NCBI RefSeq assembly: GCF_001005295.1
Contig: NZ_LBMK01000003.1
Location: 966,183 to 1,030,182, forward strand
DNA: 64,000 nucleotides
Reading direction: 5' to 3'
Origin: Streptomyces yangpuensis
GTDB taxonomy: Bacteria > Actinomycetota > Actinomycetes > Streptomycetales > Streptomycetaceae
Of the stretch, positions 55,167-63,286 are shown one piece after another (the stretch's first letter is position 1; the number at the start of each line of letters is the position of its first letter). Both the position numbers and the translations under genes were made by a program. The notes below the pieces were generated by a model that worked only from the letters and a program-made list of their open reading frames with translations, was not told the origin of the DNA and made no database searches.

Positions 55167-55178
55167 ACTCGAACGAGT
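55167..55178. promoter_or_regulatory. short palindrome upstream of the alpha/beta hydrolase
   Basis: ACTCGAACGAGT is a perfect palindromic repeat (5-bp arms, AA centre) 14 bases before the hydrolase start, within an almost symmetrical 18-bp region. It is probably an operator for the hydrolase gene. Confidence 0.4.
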
Positions 55179-55192
55179 GATCGTCTGGTCTG

Positions 55193-56050
55193 ATGGCCTC
55201 CATGCCGATCTTCACCACGTACGACGGAACCGAACTGGCCTACCGCACCCTGGGCGAAGGGCCGCCGCTGGTCTGCCTCCCGGGCGGCGCCATGCGCGCC
55301 TCGCGCTACCTGGGCGACCTCGGTGGACTGGCCGCCGGGCGCACTCTGATCCTCCTCGACCTGCGCGGCACCGGCGACTCCGCGGTGCCGGCCGACGAGT
55401 CGACGTACCGCGTGGACCACCAGGTCGCCGACGTCGAGGCGCTCCGCGTCCACCTGGGCCTGGAACGCATGGACGTGCTGGCCCACTCGGCGGCCGGCAA
55501 CCTCGCGATGCTGTATGCGGCCGCGCATCCGCAGCGGCTGGGCCGGACCGTCCTGGTCACCCCCACCGCATGGGTGCTGGACCTGGTGAGTACCGCGGAG
55601 GACCGGCTGGCGGCGGCCCGCCTCAGGGCCGGGACCGAGCCGTACGACACGGCCCTTGCGGCATACCGCCGCATCCTCGGCGGGGCCGCCACGGACGAGG
55701 AGTGGGACCGCGCGGCGCCCCTCTTCTACGGCCGCTGGGACGACGTCGCGCAGGCGCACGACGCCGCGGGCGAGCACGAGCAGAACGAGAAGGCGGCCGC
55801 GGCCTACGCGGGCCCCGGCGCGTGTGACCCGGCCGCGGTGCGGGAGGCCCTGCGCCAGCTCTCCGGGGAGGTGCTGGTGCTGGTGGGCGCACTGGACGGC
55901 AATCCGCCGCCCGGCCTCGCCGAGAGGATCGCGGCGGCGTTCCCCGCCGGGATCCTCGACGTCCGGCCGGGCGCCGCGCACTTCCCGTGGCTGGACGACC
56001 CCGCCGGCTTCGCGGAGCGCGTCGAGCGCTTCCTGGCCACCGGAGCCTGA
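55193..56050 (+). CDS. alpha/beta hydrolase (proline-iminopeptidase-like)
   Basis: 285-residue cytoplasmic alpha/beta hydrolase. The oxyanion region GEGPPLVCLPGGAMRASRYLGDL, LLDLRGTGDS, nucleophile elbow AHSAAGN (about residue 103) and the terminal GAAHFPWLDDP with catalytic His give the fold. The DLRGTGDS motif is typical of proline iminopeptidase and epoxide-hydrolase relatives; the elbow residue order (AHSAAGN) is usual for this subgroup. The substrate is unknown. ATG 55193 is used; ATG 55202 is in frame. It converges on fadD19 with a long hairpin between them. Confidence 0.85.
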   Translation: MASMPIFTTYDGTELAYRTLGEGPPLVCLPGGAMRASRYLGDLGGLAAGRTLILLDLRGTGDSAVPADESTYRVDHQVADVEALRVHLGLERMDVLAHSAAGNLAMLYAAAHPQRLGRTVLVTPTAWVLDLVSTAEDRLAAARLRAGTEPYDTALAAYRRILGGAATDEEWDRAAPLFYGRWDDVAQAHDAAGEHEQNEKAAAAYAGPGACDPAAVREALRQLSGEVLVLVGALDGNPPPGLAERIAAAFPAGILDVRPGAAHFPWLDDPAGFAERVERFLATGA

Positions 56051-56090
56051 CCCGGGCGACAGGCGCGCCCCGGGCGCGGGTGACGGGCGC

Positions 56091-56126
56091 GGTCGGGGGC
56101 GCCGCACGTGGTGCGGAGCCCCGACC
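56091..56126. terminator. bidirectional terminator between hydrolase and fadD19
   Basis: An outer 8-bp stem (GGTCGGGG with CCCCGACC) encloses an inner 6-bp stem (CCGCAC with GTGCGG), giving a long hairpin in the gap between convergent genes. Confidence 0.7.
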
Positions 56127-56143
56127 CGCACCCGCCGGTTCCC

Positions 56144-57781
56144 TCAGCTCGTGCTGCCGGTGTCCGCCTCCGTCGCGACCGTCTTCGCCCAGCGGTAGTC
56201 CGCCTTGCCGCTCGGAGAACGCTGTATGGCCGGCGTGATGACCAGCTGCCGCGGAATCTTGTAGCCCGCGAGCCTGGTGCGGCAGTGGCTCTGGATCTCG
56301 TCCAGCGTCGGCGCAGCGGCTCCCGGCCGTACCTGGACCACCGCGGCCACATGGCTGCCCCAGGTCGCGTCGGAGACCCCCGCCACCAGGGCGTCGTACA
56401 CGTCGGGGTGCGACTTCAGCGCCTGCTCGACCTCTTCCGGATAGACCTTCTCGCCGCCCGTGTTGATGCACTGCGAGCCGCGCCCGAGGACCGTCACGAT
56501 GCCCTGCTCGTCGACGGTCGCCATGTCACCGAGCAGCACCCACCGCTCCCCGCCCTTCTGGAAGAAGGTGTCGGCGGTTTTCTCCGGGTCGTTGTAGTAG
56601 CCGAGCGGTACGTGGCCGCGCTGCGCCAGGCGCCCCGGCTCGCCGACCGCCACCGGCTCGTGCGTCACCGGATCCACCACCTGCGTACGGTCGTTGACCT
56701 CCAGGCGGAAGCCCTTCTCCGGGCCCGAGTCGTCCGTCGCGCGGCCGTTGGAGCCGGACTCGGAGGACCCGAAGTTGTTCAGGAGCAGGACGTTCGGCAC
56801 CAGACGCTGGAACTCGGCGCGCACCGTCTCGGACATGATCGCCCCGGACGAGGAGACGCTGAACAGCGAGGACAGGTCCGTGCCCCGCAGCGGACCGTTC
56901 AGGGCGTCGATGAGCGGCCTGAGCATCGCGTCGCCGACCAGCGACACGCTCGACACCTTCTCCTTCTCGATCGTGCGCAGCACCTCCTCGGGGGCGTACT
57001 TGCGGTGGATGACCACCCGCTGGCCGTAGTTGAAGGCGATGAACGAGGTCAGTGTCGACGTCCCGTGCATCAGCGGGGGCGCGGGGAAGAAGGTGAGCCC
57101 GGCGCCGCGCGCCGCCACCCGCTCGGCCAGCTCCTCCGGCCGTTTCACCGGCTCGCCCGAGGGCTCACCGCCGAAGAGCCCCGCGAAGAAGAGGTCCTCC
57201 GCCCGCCACATCACGCCCTTGGGCATGCCCGTGGTGCCGCCGGTGTAGATGATGAACAGGTCGTCGGCGCTGCGCGGCGGGAACCCGCGCGCGGGCGAGC
57301 CGGCCGCCTCCGCGTCCGGGTACGCGACCGGCGCGATCGACGGCTCCGGAGCCCCCTCTGGGGTCTCGCCGACCCGGATCAGGTGCCGCAGCTGCGGCGT
57401 CTTCGGCAGCGCGGCCGCCACCCGCCCGGTGAACTCGCCCTCGAAGACGAGCGCGGCGAGGTCGGCGTCGTTGTAGAGGTAGACCAGTTCCTCCTCCACG
57501 TACCGGTAGTTGACGTTCACCGGGACCAGCCGGGCCTTCAGGCAGGCCAGGACGGTCTGGAGGTACTCGATCCCGTTGTAGAGGTGCAGCCCCAGGTGCT
57601 CGCCGGCCGTCAGACCGCTGTCCAGCAGGTGGTGTGCGATCCGGTTCGCCGCCGCGTCCAGTTCCGCGTACGTGAGGCGGCGCTCGGCGCCGGTCCCGGG
57701 GTGGTCCACGTACACGAGGGCCTCGCGGTCCGGGACCACGTCCACGACCGACTCGAACAGGTCGGCAAGGTTGTACTCCAC
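56144..57781 (-). CDS. fadD19: steroid/acyl-CoA synthetase, FadD19-like
   Basis: 545-residue AMP-forming acyl-CoA ligase. P-loop YTGGTTGMPKGVMW (about residue 175), NNFGSSESG (A5), DMATVDEQG with GRGSQCINTGGEKVYPEEVE (A7-A8), and SGKADYRW with catalytic Lys (A10) are visible. Length, N-terminus (NLADLFESVVDVVPDREALVY) and the divergent echA19-type neighbour match mycobacterial FadD19, which activates C24-branched sterol side-chain acids. GTG 57781 has AGGAGGA 5 bases upstream. Promoter-region operators lie at 57890 and 57934. Orthology to FadD19 rather than FadD17 is an inference. Confidence 0.87.
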   Translation of the reverse strand: MEYNLADLFESVVDVVPDREALVYVDHPGTGAERRLTYAELDAAANRIAHHLLDSGLTAGEHLGLHLYNGIEYLQTVLACLKARLVPVNVNYRYVEEELVYLYNDADLAALVFEGEFTGRVAAALPKTPQLRHLIRVGETPEGAPEPSIAPVAYPDAEAAGSPARGFPPRSADDLFIIYTGGTTGMPKGVMWRAEDLFFAGLFGGEPSGEPVKRPEELAERVAARGAGLTFFPAPPLMHGTSTLTSFIAFNYGQRVVIHRKYAPEEVLRTIEKEKVSSVSLVGDAMLRPLIDALNGPLRGTDLSSLFSVSSSGAIMSETVRAEFQRLVPNVLLLNNFGSSESGSNGRATDDSGPEKGFRLEVNDRTQVVDPVTHEPVAVGEPGRLAQRGHVPLGYYNDPEKTADTFFQKGGERWVLLGDMATVDEQGIVTVLGRGSQCINTGGEKVYPEEVEQALKSHPDVYDALVAGVSDATWGSHVAAVVQVRPGAAAPTLDEIQSHCRTRLAGYKIPRQLVITPAIQRSPSGKADYRWAKTVATEADTGSTS

Positions 57782-57889
57782 CGTTCCTCCTGAACCCCGT
57801 TGTTCCCGACGACTGGCCCCCGTGGCCGGCTGCTCAGGCGGTCATTAGAGCGCCGTGGCCGGCAACTGGGAAGGGAACCGTCCAAGAAA

Positions 57890-57906
57890 TCTGACTGAGT
57901 GTCAGA
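57890..57906. promoter_or_regulatory. 17-bp TCTGAC...GTCAGA operator in the fadD19/echA19 gap
   Basis: TCTGACTGAGTGTCAGA is a perfect 6-bp inverted repeat with a 5-base spacer. Length, left arm, right-arm core and A-rich flanks match the site at 39512 before the NPD-FadD operon. It is placed to control both divergent genes here. Confidence 0.65.
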
Positions 57907-57933
57907 AAACTATTGAACTGCACCCTCCCCTAC

Positions 57934-57947
57934 TGCAACCTGTTCTA
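57934..57947 (+). promoter_or_regulatory. KstR-like operator upstream of echA19
   Basis: TGCAACCTGTTCTA fits TNNAACNNGTTNNA, the KstR consensus of actinobacterial sterol catabolism, and equals the site at 8296 except for the two central bases. The echA19 start is 24 bases downstream. Confidence 0.6.
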
Positions 57948-57970
57948 GGTCTTGAGACGGGAGGACGGCA

Positions 57971-58771
57971 ATGGGTGGGACGGAACACCTGACCGTGGAA
58001 CGCCGCGGCGCCACGCTGGTGCTCACCATGAACAGGCCCGAGGCGAAGAACGCGCTCTCGCTGCCACTGCTGGTGGGGCTGTACGACGGCTGGCTGGAGG
58101 CGGACGCCGACCACGAGATCCGCTCCGTGGTCCTGACCGGTGCGGGCGGCGACTTCTGCGCCGGCATGGACCTCAAGGCACTGGCCGGCAAGGGCATGGC
58201 CGGCGACCAGTACCGGGACCGTCTCAAGGCCGACCCCGACCTGCACTGGAAGGCGATGCTCCGGCACCATCGGCCGCGCAAGCCGGTGATCGCGGCGGTG
58301 GAGGGCTACTGCGTGGCCGGGGGCACCGAGATCCTCCAGGGCACCGACATCCGGGTGGCGGCCGAGAGCGCCACCTTCGGCCTCTTCGAGGTCAAACGGG
58401 GACTCTTCCCGATCGGCGGCTCCACGGTGCGGCTGCCCCGGCAGATCCCGCGCACGCACGCGCTGGAGATGCTGCTGACCGGGCGCCCGTACTCGGCCGG
58501 GGAGGCCGCGCGGATCGGGCTCGTCGGGCGGGTCGTCCCCGACGGTACGGCGCTCGAGGCGGCCCTGGAGATCGCCGAGCGGATCAACGCGTGCGGGCCG
58601 CTGGCGGTCGAGGCGGTCAAGGCGTCGGTCTACGAGACCGCCGGGCTGACGGAGGCGGAGGGCCTGGCCTCCGAACTCCTGCGCGGCTGGCCGGTCTTCG
58701 ACACGGCGGACGCGAAGGAGGGGGCGCGGGCCTTTGCCGAGAAGCGGCCCGCGGTGTACCGGCGGGAGTAG
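57971..58771 (+). CDS. echA19: enoyl-CoA hydratase/isomerase, EchA19-like
   Basis: 266-residue crotonase. The oxyanion-hole motifs are TGAGGDFCAGMDLKAL (about residue 57) and EGYCVAGGTEILQGTDIRVA (about 117); the C-terminus has DTADAKEGARAFAEKR. These segments and the divergent fadD19 neighbour match M. tuberculosis EchA19, a hydratase acting on steroid side-chain enoyl-CoA. Reaction: hydration of the enoyl-CoA formed by a dehydrogenase such as the one at 8423, to 3-hydroxyacyl-CoA. GGGAGGA precedes the ATG. The catalytic Glu positions of classical crotonases were not checked residue by residue. Confidence 0.9.
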   Translation: MGGTEHLTVERRGATLVLTMNRPEAKNALSLPLLVGLYDGWLEADADHEIRSVVLTGAGGDFCAGMDLKALAGKGMAGDQYRDRLKADPDLHWKAMLRHHRPRKPVIAAVEGYCVAGGTEILQGTDIRVAAESATFGLFEVKRGLFPIGGSTVRLPRQIPRTHALEMLLTGRPYSAGEAARIGLVGRVVPDGTALEAALEIAERINACGPLAVEAVKASVYETAGLTEAEGLASELLRGWPVFDTADAKEGARAFAEKRPAVYRRE

Positions 58772-58846
58772 CTCGGGCCCGGCCGGGCCCGGGCCCGTGG
58801 CGACCCATGGCCGTGCCCGTGTCCTTGCCCGGGTGCGGCGCCGCTG

Positions 58847-58896
58847 CCGGGGGCTCCGCCCCCGGACCCCCGCGCCTCAAACGCCGGCGGGGCTGG
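58847..58896. repeat. Streptomyces-type intergenic repeat with hairpin
   Basis: CCGGGGGC and GCCCCCGG form a perfect 8-bp stem with a 3-base loop (58847-58865), followed by a conserved CCGCGCCTCAAACGCCGG block. This composite occurs widely between genes in Streptomyces and may act as a terminator here, after echA19. Confidence 0.65.
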
Positions 58897-58936
58897 CTTT
58901 TGCCGTACCCGTAATCAATCGCATCGGAGAGTCACC

Positions 58937-59899
58937 ATGACAGCAGCCTCCCCACCGGAGGTGCTCCGCGCGCCTCTCGTCGTCGAGTTCCCCTTCACCC
59001 GGTCCCTCGGACCGGTTCAGGGCGCGTTCCTCACCGGCCTGCGCGAGCGCGTCGTGCTCGGCGTGAAGGCCTCCGACGGCAGGGTGGTGGTTCCACCCGT
59101 CGAGTACGACCCCGTCACCTCCGAGGAGGTCCGCGAACTCGTCGAGGTCGCCGCCACCGGCACCGTCACCACCTGGGCCTGGAACGACCGGCCCCGCCCG
59201 AACCAGCCCCTCGGCACCCCCTTCGCCTGGGTCCTGGTCAAGCTCGACGGCGCGGACACCGCCCTCCTGCACGCCCTCGACGCCCCCGGCCCCGACGCCG
59301 TGCACACCGGCCTGCGCGTCCGCGTCCGCTGGGCCGCCGAACGCACCGGCGCCATCACCGACATCGCCTGCTTCGAACCGGACGAAACCCCCGCCGCCGC
59401 GACCGGGGCCACCCCCCACGACGGCGTCTTCCAGGACGCCGTCACCGGCATCGTCGCCGAGGCCCGCCTCGACTACGTCTACAGCCCCGGCCGGGCCCAG
59501 ACCGCCTACATCAACGCCCTCTCCCAGCGGCGGATTGTCGGCGAGCGCTGCCCCTCCTGCCACAAGGTGTACGTCCCGCCGCGCGGCGCCTGCCCCACCT
59601 GCGGGGTCGCCACCACCGACCGGGTCGAGGTCGGTCCGGCCGGCACGGTCACCACCTTCTGCATCGTCAACATAAAGGCCAAGAACCTCGACATCGACGT
59701 TCCCTACGTCTACGCCCACATCGCCCTCGACGGCGCCGGCCTCGCCCTCCACGGCCGGATCGGCGGCATCCCGTACGACCAGGTCCGCATGGGCCTGCGC
59801 GTCGAGCCCGTCTGGACCGAGGGCGGCCGCTACCCCGACCACTACCGCCCCACCGGCGAGCCGGACGCGGACTACGAGGCGTACAAGGAGCTCATCTGA
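58937..59899 (+). CDS. two-domain DUF35 (OB-fold/zinc-ribbon) protein, Rv3521-like
   Basis: 320-residue protein with two acyl-CoA-associated OB-fold modules. The N-terminal module (about 10-140) has no zinc ribbon. The C-terminal module (about 185-310) begins with rubredoxin-type zinc ribbon CPSCHKVYVPPRGACPTCG followed by an OB domain (VGPAGTVTTFCIVN). DUF35 proteins bind Ltp-type thiolases and are required for their activity, for instance the ChsH2 DUF35 domain with the Ltp2 retro-aldolase. Position directly before two Ltp genes, with TGATG overlap, matches Rv3521-Rv3523 of M. tuberculosis. GGAGAG precedes the ATG. Confidence 0.88.
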   Translation: MTAASPPEVLRAPLVVEFPFTRSLGPVQGAFLTGLRERVVLGVKASDGRVVVPPVEYDPVTSEEVRELVEVAATGTVTTWAWNDRPRPNQPLGTPFAWVLVKLDGADTALLHALDAPGPDAVHTGLRVRVRWAAERTGAITDIACFEPDETPAAATGATPHDGVFQDAVTGIVAEARLDYVYSPGRAQTAYINALSQRRIVGERCPSCHKVYVPPRGACPTCGVATTDRVEVGPAGTVTTFCIVNIKAKNLDIDVPYVYAHIALDGAGLALHGRIGGIPYDQVRMGLRVEPVWTEGGRYPDHYRPTGEPDADYEAYKELI

Positions 59900-61014
59900 T
59901 GACCGGGCCCAGGACGAGCAGGTACGCGCGCGACGTGGCCGTCGTCGCCTTCGCGCAGAGCGACCACCTGCGCCGCACCGACGAGCTCAGCGAGGTCGAG
60001 ATGGTCATGCCGGTCCTCCACGAGGTGCTGGCCGCCACCGGACTGAAGGCCGGGGAGATCGGCTTCACCTGTTCCGGATCCAGCGACTACCTGGCCGGCC
60101 GAGCCTTCTCCTTCACCATGACCCTCGACGGGGTCGGCGCCTGGCCGCCGATCTCCGAGTCCCACGTCGAGATGGACGGCGCCTGGGCCCTCTACGAGGC
60201 CTGGGTCAAGATCCAGACCGGCGAGGCGGACACCGCGCTCGTCTACTCGTACGGGAAGTCCTCGCCCGGCTCTCTGCGTGACGTCCTCACCCGCCAGCTC
60301 GACCCGTACTACCTCGCCCCGCTCTGGCCCGACGCGGTGGCCCTGGCCGCCCTCCAGGCCCAGGCCCTCGTCGACGCGGGCGAGACCGACGAGTCCGCCC
60401 TGGCGGCCATCGCGGCGCGCAGCCGGGCCGACGCCGCAGCCAACCCGCACGCCCAGCTGCGCGGCGCCGTCCCGCAGGGCGACTACCAGGTGCGGCCCCT
60501 GCGGACCGGGGACTGCCCGCCCGTCGGCGACGGCGCGGCCGCCGTGGTCCTCGCCGCCGGCGACCTCGCGCGGCAGCTGTGCGAACGCCCCGCCTGGATC
60601 ACCGGCATCGACCACCGCATCGAGGCGCACGGCCCGGGTCTGCGTGACCTCACCGATTCGGCGTCCACCCGGATCGCCGCCCAGCACGCCGGCGTCTTCG
60701 ACGCCCCGGTGGACACGGCGGAACTGCACGCGCCGTTCTCCTCCCAGGAGGTGGTGCTCCGCAAGGCCCTCGGGCTCGGCGGCAGCGGCACAGACAGCGG
60801 CTCCGGCACAGACAGCGGCTTCGGCGCCGTTGCCGTCAATCCGTCCGGCGGGGCGCTCGCCGCCAACCCGATGATGGCCGCCGGCCTGATCCGCATCGGC
60901 GAGGCGGCCGCGCGCATCCACCGGGGCGCATCCGACCGGGCCGTCGCCCACGCCACCTCCGGCCCCTGCCTCCAGCAGAACCTGGTCGCCGTCCTGGAAG
61001 GGGACCCAAGGTGA
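59899..61014 (+). CDS. ltp4: SCP-x-type thiolase/lipid-transfer protein, Ltp4-like
   Basis: 371-residue thiolase-fold protein of the sterol-carrier-protein-x thiolase (Ltp) group. Family segments GSSDYLAGRAFSF, ESHVEMDGAWALYEAW and NPSGGALAANPMMAAGLIR are visible. At the sites where degradative thiolases have the reactive Cys and the GHP His, this protein has ESHVEMDG and ANP, so it is not a standard thiolase; retro-aldol cleavage of a side-chain beta-hydroxyacyl-CoA with the DUF35 partner is more likely. A GTDSGSGTDSG insertion (residues about 296-306) is coded by an 18-bp tandem duplication. Overlaps both neighbours. Confidence 0.85.
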   Translation: MTGPRTSRYARDVAVVAFAQSDHLRRTDELSEVEMVMPVLHEVLAATGLKAGEIGFTCSGSSDYLAGRAFSFTMTLDGVGAWPPISESHVEMDGAWALYEAWVKIQTGEADTALVYSYGKSSPGSLRDVLTRQLDPYYLAPLWPDAVALAALQAQALVDAGETDESALAAIAARSRADAAANPHAQLRGAVPQGDYQVRPLRTGDCPPVGDGAAAVVLAAGDLARQLCERPAWITGIDHRIEAHGPGLRDLTDSASTRIAAQHAGVFDAPVDTAELHAPFSSQEVVLRKALGLGGSGTDSGSGTDSGFGAVAVNPSGGALAANPMMAAGLIRIGEAAARIHRGASDRAVAHATSGPCLQQNLVAVLEGDPR

Positions 61015-62177
61015 ACAAAGAGCCCGTCGCCGTCGTCGGCATCGGCCAGACCAAGCACGTGGCGGCCCGCCACGACGTCTCCATCGCCGGCCTGGTCCGC
61101 GAGGCCGCCGTGCGCGCCCTCGCCGACGCCGAGCTGACCTGGGCCGACATCGACGCGGTCGTCATCGGCAAGGCCCCCGACTTCTTCGAGGGGGTGATGA
61201 TGCCGGAGCTGTACCTGGCGGACGCGCTCGGCGCCGTCGGCAAGCCGATGCTGCGCGTGCACACGGCCGGTTCGGTCGGCGGGTCCACCGCGCTCGTCGC
61301 CGCCAACCTCGTCGCCGCCCGCGTCCACCGCACGGTCCTCACCCTCGCCTTCGAGAAGCAGTCCGAATCGAACGCCATGTGGGGGCTCTCGCTCCCCGTC
61401 CCCTTCCAGCAGCCCCTGCTCGCCGGCGCCGGCGGCTTCTTCGCCCCGCACGTGCGCGCGTACATGCGGCGCACCGGCGCGCCGGACGCGGTCGGCTCGC
61501 TCGTGGCGTACAAGGACCGGCGCAACGCGCTGAAGAATCCATACGCGCACCTGCACGAGCACGACATCACCCTGGAGAAGGTCCAGGCATCGCCGATGCT
61601 GTGGGACCCGATCCGGTACTCCGAGACCTGCCCGTCCTCCGACGGCGCGTGCGCCATGGTCCTCACCGGCCGGGCGGGCGCGGCCCGTTCGCCGAAGCCG
61701 CCCGCCTGGGTGCACGGCGGGGCGATGCGCAGCGAACCCACCCTCTTCGCCGGCAAGGACTTCGTCTCGCCGCAGGCCGGCAGGGACTGCGCGGCCGACG
61801 TCTACCGGCAGGCCGGGATCACCGACCCGCGCCGGGAGATCGACGCGGTCGAGATGTATGTGCCGTTCTCCTGGTACGAGCCGATGTGGCTGGAGAACCT
61901 GGGCTTCGCCGAGGAGGGCGAGGGCTGGAAGCTCACCGAGGCCGGCGTCACCGAGCTCGACGGCGACCTTCCGGTCAACCCGTCCGGCGGCGTGCTGTCC
62001 ACCAACCCGATCGGCGCGTCCGGCATGATCCGCTTCGCGGAGGCCGCCCTGCAGGTACGCGGCCAGGCCGGGGAACACCAGGTCCCGGGTGCCCGCCGGG
62101 CCATGGGGCACGCGTACGGCGGCGGCGCGCAGTTCTTCGCGATGTGGCTGGTGGGGGCGCAGGAACCGACCGGCTGA
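61011..62177 (+). CDS. ltp3: SCP-x-type thiolase/lipid-transfer protein, Ltp3-like
   Basis: 388-residue paralogue of the previous thiolase-fold protein. AVVGIGQTKHVAARHDVSIAGL at the start, LRVHTAGSVGGSTALVAAN (about residue 84, where classical thiolases have a reactive Cys), NPSGGVLSTNPIGASGMIRF (GHP replaced by TNP) and HAYGGGAQFFAMWLVG at the end. GTG start overlaps the previous stop (GTGA). With the DUF35 protein and Ltp4-like protein it should form an aldolase/thiolase complex in sterol or branched side-chain degradation, as inferred for the M. tuberculosis Rv3521-Rv3523 genes. Confidence 0.87.
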   Translation: MNKEPVAVVGIGQTKHVAARHDVSIAGLVREAAVRALADAELTWADIDAVVIGKAPDFFEGVMMPELYLADALGAVGKPMLRVHTAGSVGGSTALVAANLVAARVHRTVLTLAFEKQSESNAMWGLSLPVPFQQPLLAGAGGFFAPHVRAYMRRTGAPDAVGSLVAYKDRRNALKNPYAHLHEHDITLEKVQASPMLWDPIRYSETCPSSDGACAMVLTGRAGAARSPKPPAWVHGGAMRSEPTLFAGKDFVSPQAGRDCAADVYRQAGITDPRREIDAVEMYVPFSWYEPMWLENLGFAEEGEGWKLTEAGVTELDGDLPVNPSGGVLSTNPIGASGMIRFAEAALQVRGQAGEHQVPGARRAMGHAYGGGAQFFAMWLVGAQEPTG

Positions 62178-62297
62178 ACGCAGCCGTCCGTCCCGCCCGG
62201 GTGCCGGACCGGTCACGAGTGACTCACCGTGGCCTGTGCGGCACCCGCCGCGATGGCTAACCTGGCCCCCGGACGACGTACCGGGAGGAGCACGCAC

Positions 62298-62537
62298 GTG
62301 GCCGAGAGCATGACTTCACAACCCCTCGCCGGCTGGGGGAAGCCGGACCTCGATCTCACGGGGGCGGACTGGCAGTCGAGCAGCCGGGGAGCGGGTGACG
62401 TCCAGATCGCCTTCGTCGAGGGCTTCATCGCGATGCGCAACAGCGAGCGCCCCGAGAGCCCTTCCCTGATCTTCTCGCCGGACGAGTGGCACACGTTCGT
62501 ACGCAACGCCCGGGGCGGGGAGTTCGACCTCACCTGA
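62298..62537 (+). CDS. DUF397-domain protein
   Basis: 79-residue protein whose core (ADWQSSSRGAGDVQIAFVEG, then PSLIFSPDEWHTFVRNARGGEFDL) is a DUF397 domain. In Streptomyces these small proteins are often encoded next to an Xre-type helix-turn-helix partner (BldB/WhiJ-type pairs) and modulate it; no such partner is here, so this copy is an orphan. GTG 62298 has GGGAGGAG 7 bases upstream; ATG 62310 is in frame. Confidence 0.85.
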   Translation: MAESMTSQPLAGWGKPDLDLTGADWQSSSRGAGDVQIAFVEGFIAMRNSERPESPSLIFSPDEWHTFVRNARGGEFDLT

Positions 62538-62632
62538 CCGCACGCCACCGCCCCGCCCCCGCCGGGGCGGTGGACCCGGCGGGAGCCGGCCGGCGTACCT
62601 CCGGCGCACCCTGGACCGACCCGGCCGGTCGG

Positions 62633-62638
62633 TAGGGT
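62633..62638 (+). promoter_or_regulatory. -10 element for leaderless ACT-protein mRNA
   Basis: TAGGGT is followed by exactly 6 bases and the first ATG of the repeated MSG codons. No ribosome site is present, so a leaderless transcript is likely. Confidence 0.4.
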
Positions 62639-62644
62639 GGCGGC

Positions 62645-62707
62645 ATGAGCGGCATGAGCGGCATGAGCGGCATGAGCGGCATGAGCGGCATGAGCGGCAT
62701 GAGCGGC
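62645..62707 (+). repeat. seven tandem copies of ATGAGCGGC at a gene start
   Basis: A perfect 9-bp repeat encodes MSG seven times at the beginning of the ACT-like protein. Each unit carries an in-frame ATG, so the array holds seven possible starts and can gain or lose units by slippage without changing frame. Confidence 0.95.
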
Positions 62708-63115
62708 GAGAGCGACCTGCGGAAACTGCTGAGCGGCATGCGCCCCGAGCTGAACGAGGGGGCGTACGTCTTCTGCACCGTACCCGGCAGGGCCGTCCCC
62801 GCCGGTACCGCGCCCGTCGCCACCGTCCTGGAGCCCGAGGGCCTCACCCTCGTCCTGCGCCAGGAGGACGCCGACGCCGCCGGACTCGCCTATGACTACA
62901 CGGCCGGCTGGATCACCCTGCGCGTCCATTCCGCCCTCGACGCCGTCGGCCTCACCGCCGCCTTCGCCACCGAACTCGGCGCCCACGGCCTGAGCTGCAA
63001 CGTCATCGCCGGACACCACCACGACCACCTCTTCGTGGCCGCGGACAGGGCCGCCGAGGCCGTGGCCCTCCTGGAAGACCTGGCGGTGCGTTCCGGACAG
63101 GAACGATCGGCTTGA
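62645..63115 (+). CDS. ACT-like domain protein (DUF2241 type) with (MSG)7 leader
   Basis: 156-residue protein. After the MSG repeats (1-21), SDLRKLLSGMRPELNEGAYVF starts a two-part ACT-type fold: the first half to about residue 80 (TVLEPEGLTLVLRQEDADAAGL) and the second half ITLRVHSALDAVGLTAAFATELGAHGLSCNVIAGHHHDHLFV. The His cluster GHHHDH is typical of this family (DUF2241/ACT_7). ACT domains bind amino acids; the ligand is not known. If translation starts at the last repeat (62699), the protein would be 138 residues and nearer the family length. The hairpin at 63189 may end the transcript. Confidence 0.82.
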   Translation: MSGMSGMSGMSGMSGMSGMSGESDLRKLLSGMRPELNEGAYVFCTVPGRAVPAGTAPVATVLEPEGLTLVLRQEDADAAGLAYDYTAGWITLRVHSALDAVGLTAAFATELGAHGLSCNVIAGHHHDHLFVAADRAAEAVALLEDLAVRSGQERSA

Positions 63116-63188
63116 GGGCCCTCTCGAACACTCCTCGAAACCTGGTCGGGACCCTGCCGGAACCCCACCGGATCCCGGCCGAAGCCCC

Positions 63189-63218
63189 GTCGGAAAAGAA
63201 GATCGGATTCTTTCCGAC
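63189..63218 (+). terminator. hairpin between ACT-like gene and ATPase regulator
   Basis: GTCGGAAAAGAA and TTCTTTCCGAC pair over 11 bp with one bulged A and a 7-base loop. The stem is AT-richer than its surroundings. It could be a terminator or a leader structure of the next gene. Confidence 0.45.
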
Positions 63219-63286
63219 AGTGGGATCCCCCGCGATGTGCGCGGGCGTACGCTGATCTCCCAGAACAGGCCTGGGGGGTACCAGCC

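Noticed and set aside
62612..62632. GGACCGACCCGGCC near the ACT-like gene resembles the dormancy boxes.
   Set aside because: Spacer between half-sites is five bases instead of four and no second box is present.
62645..62707. Regularly repeated 9-bp units suggest an array.
   Set aside because: Units are contiguous without spacers and encode MSG; not a CRISPR.
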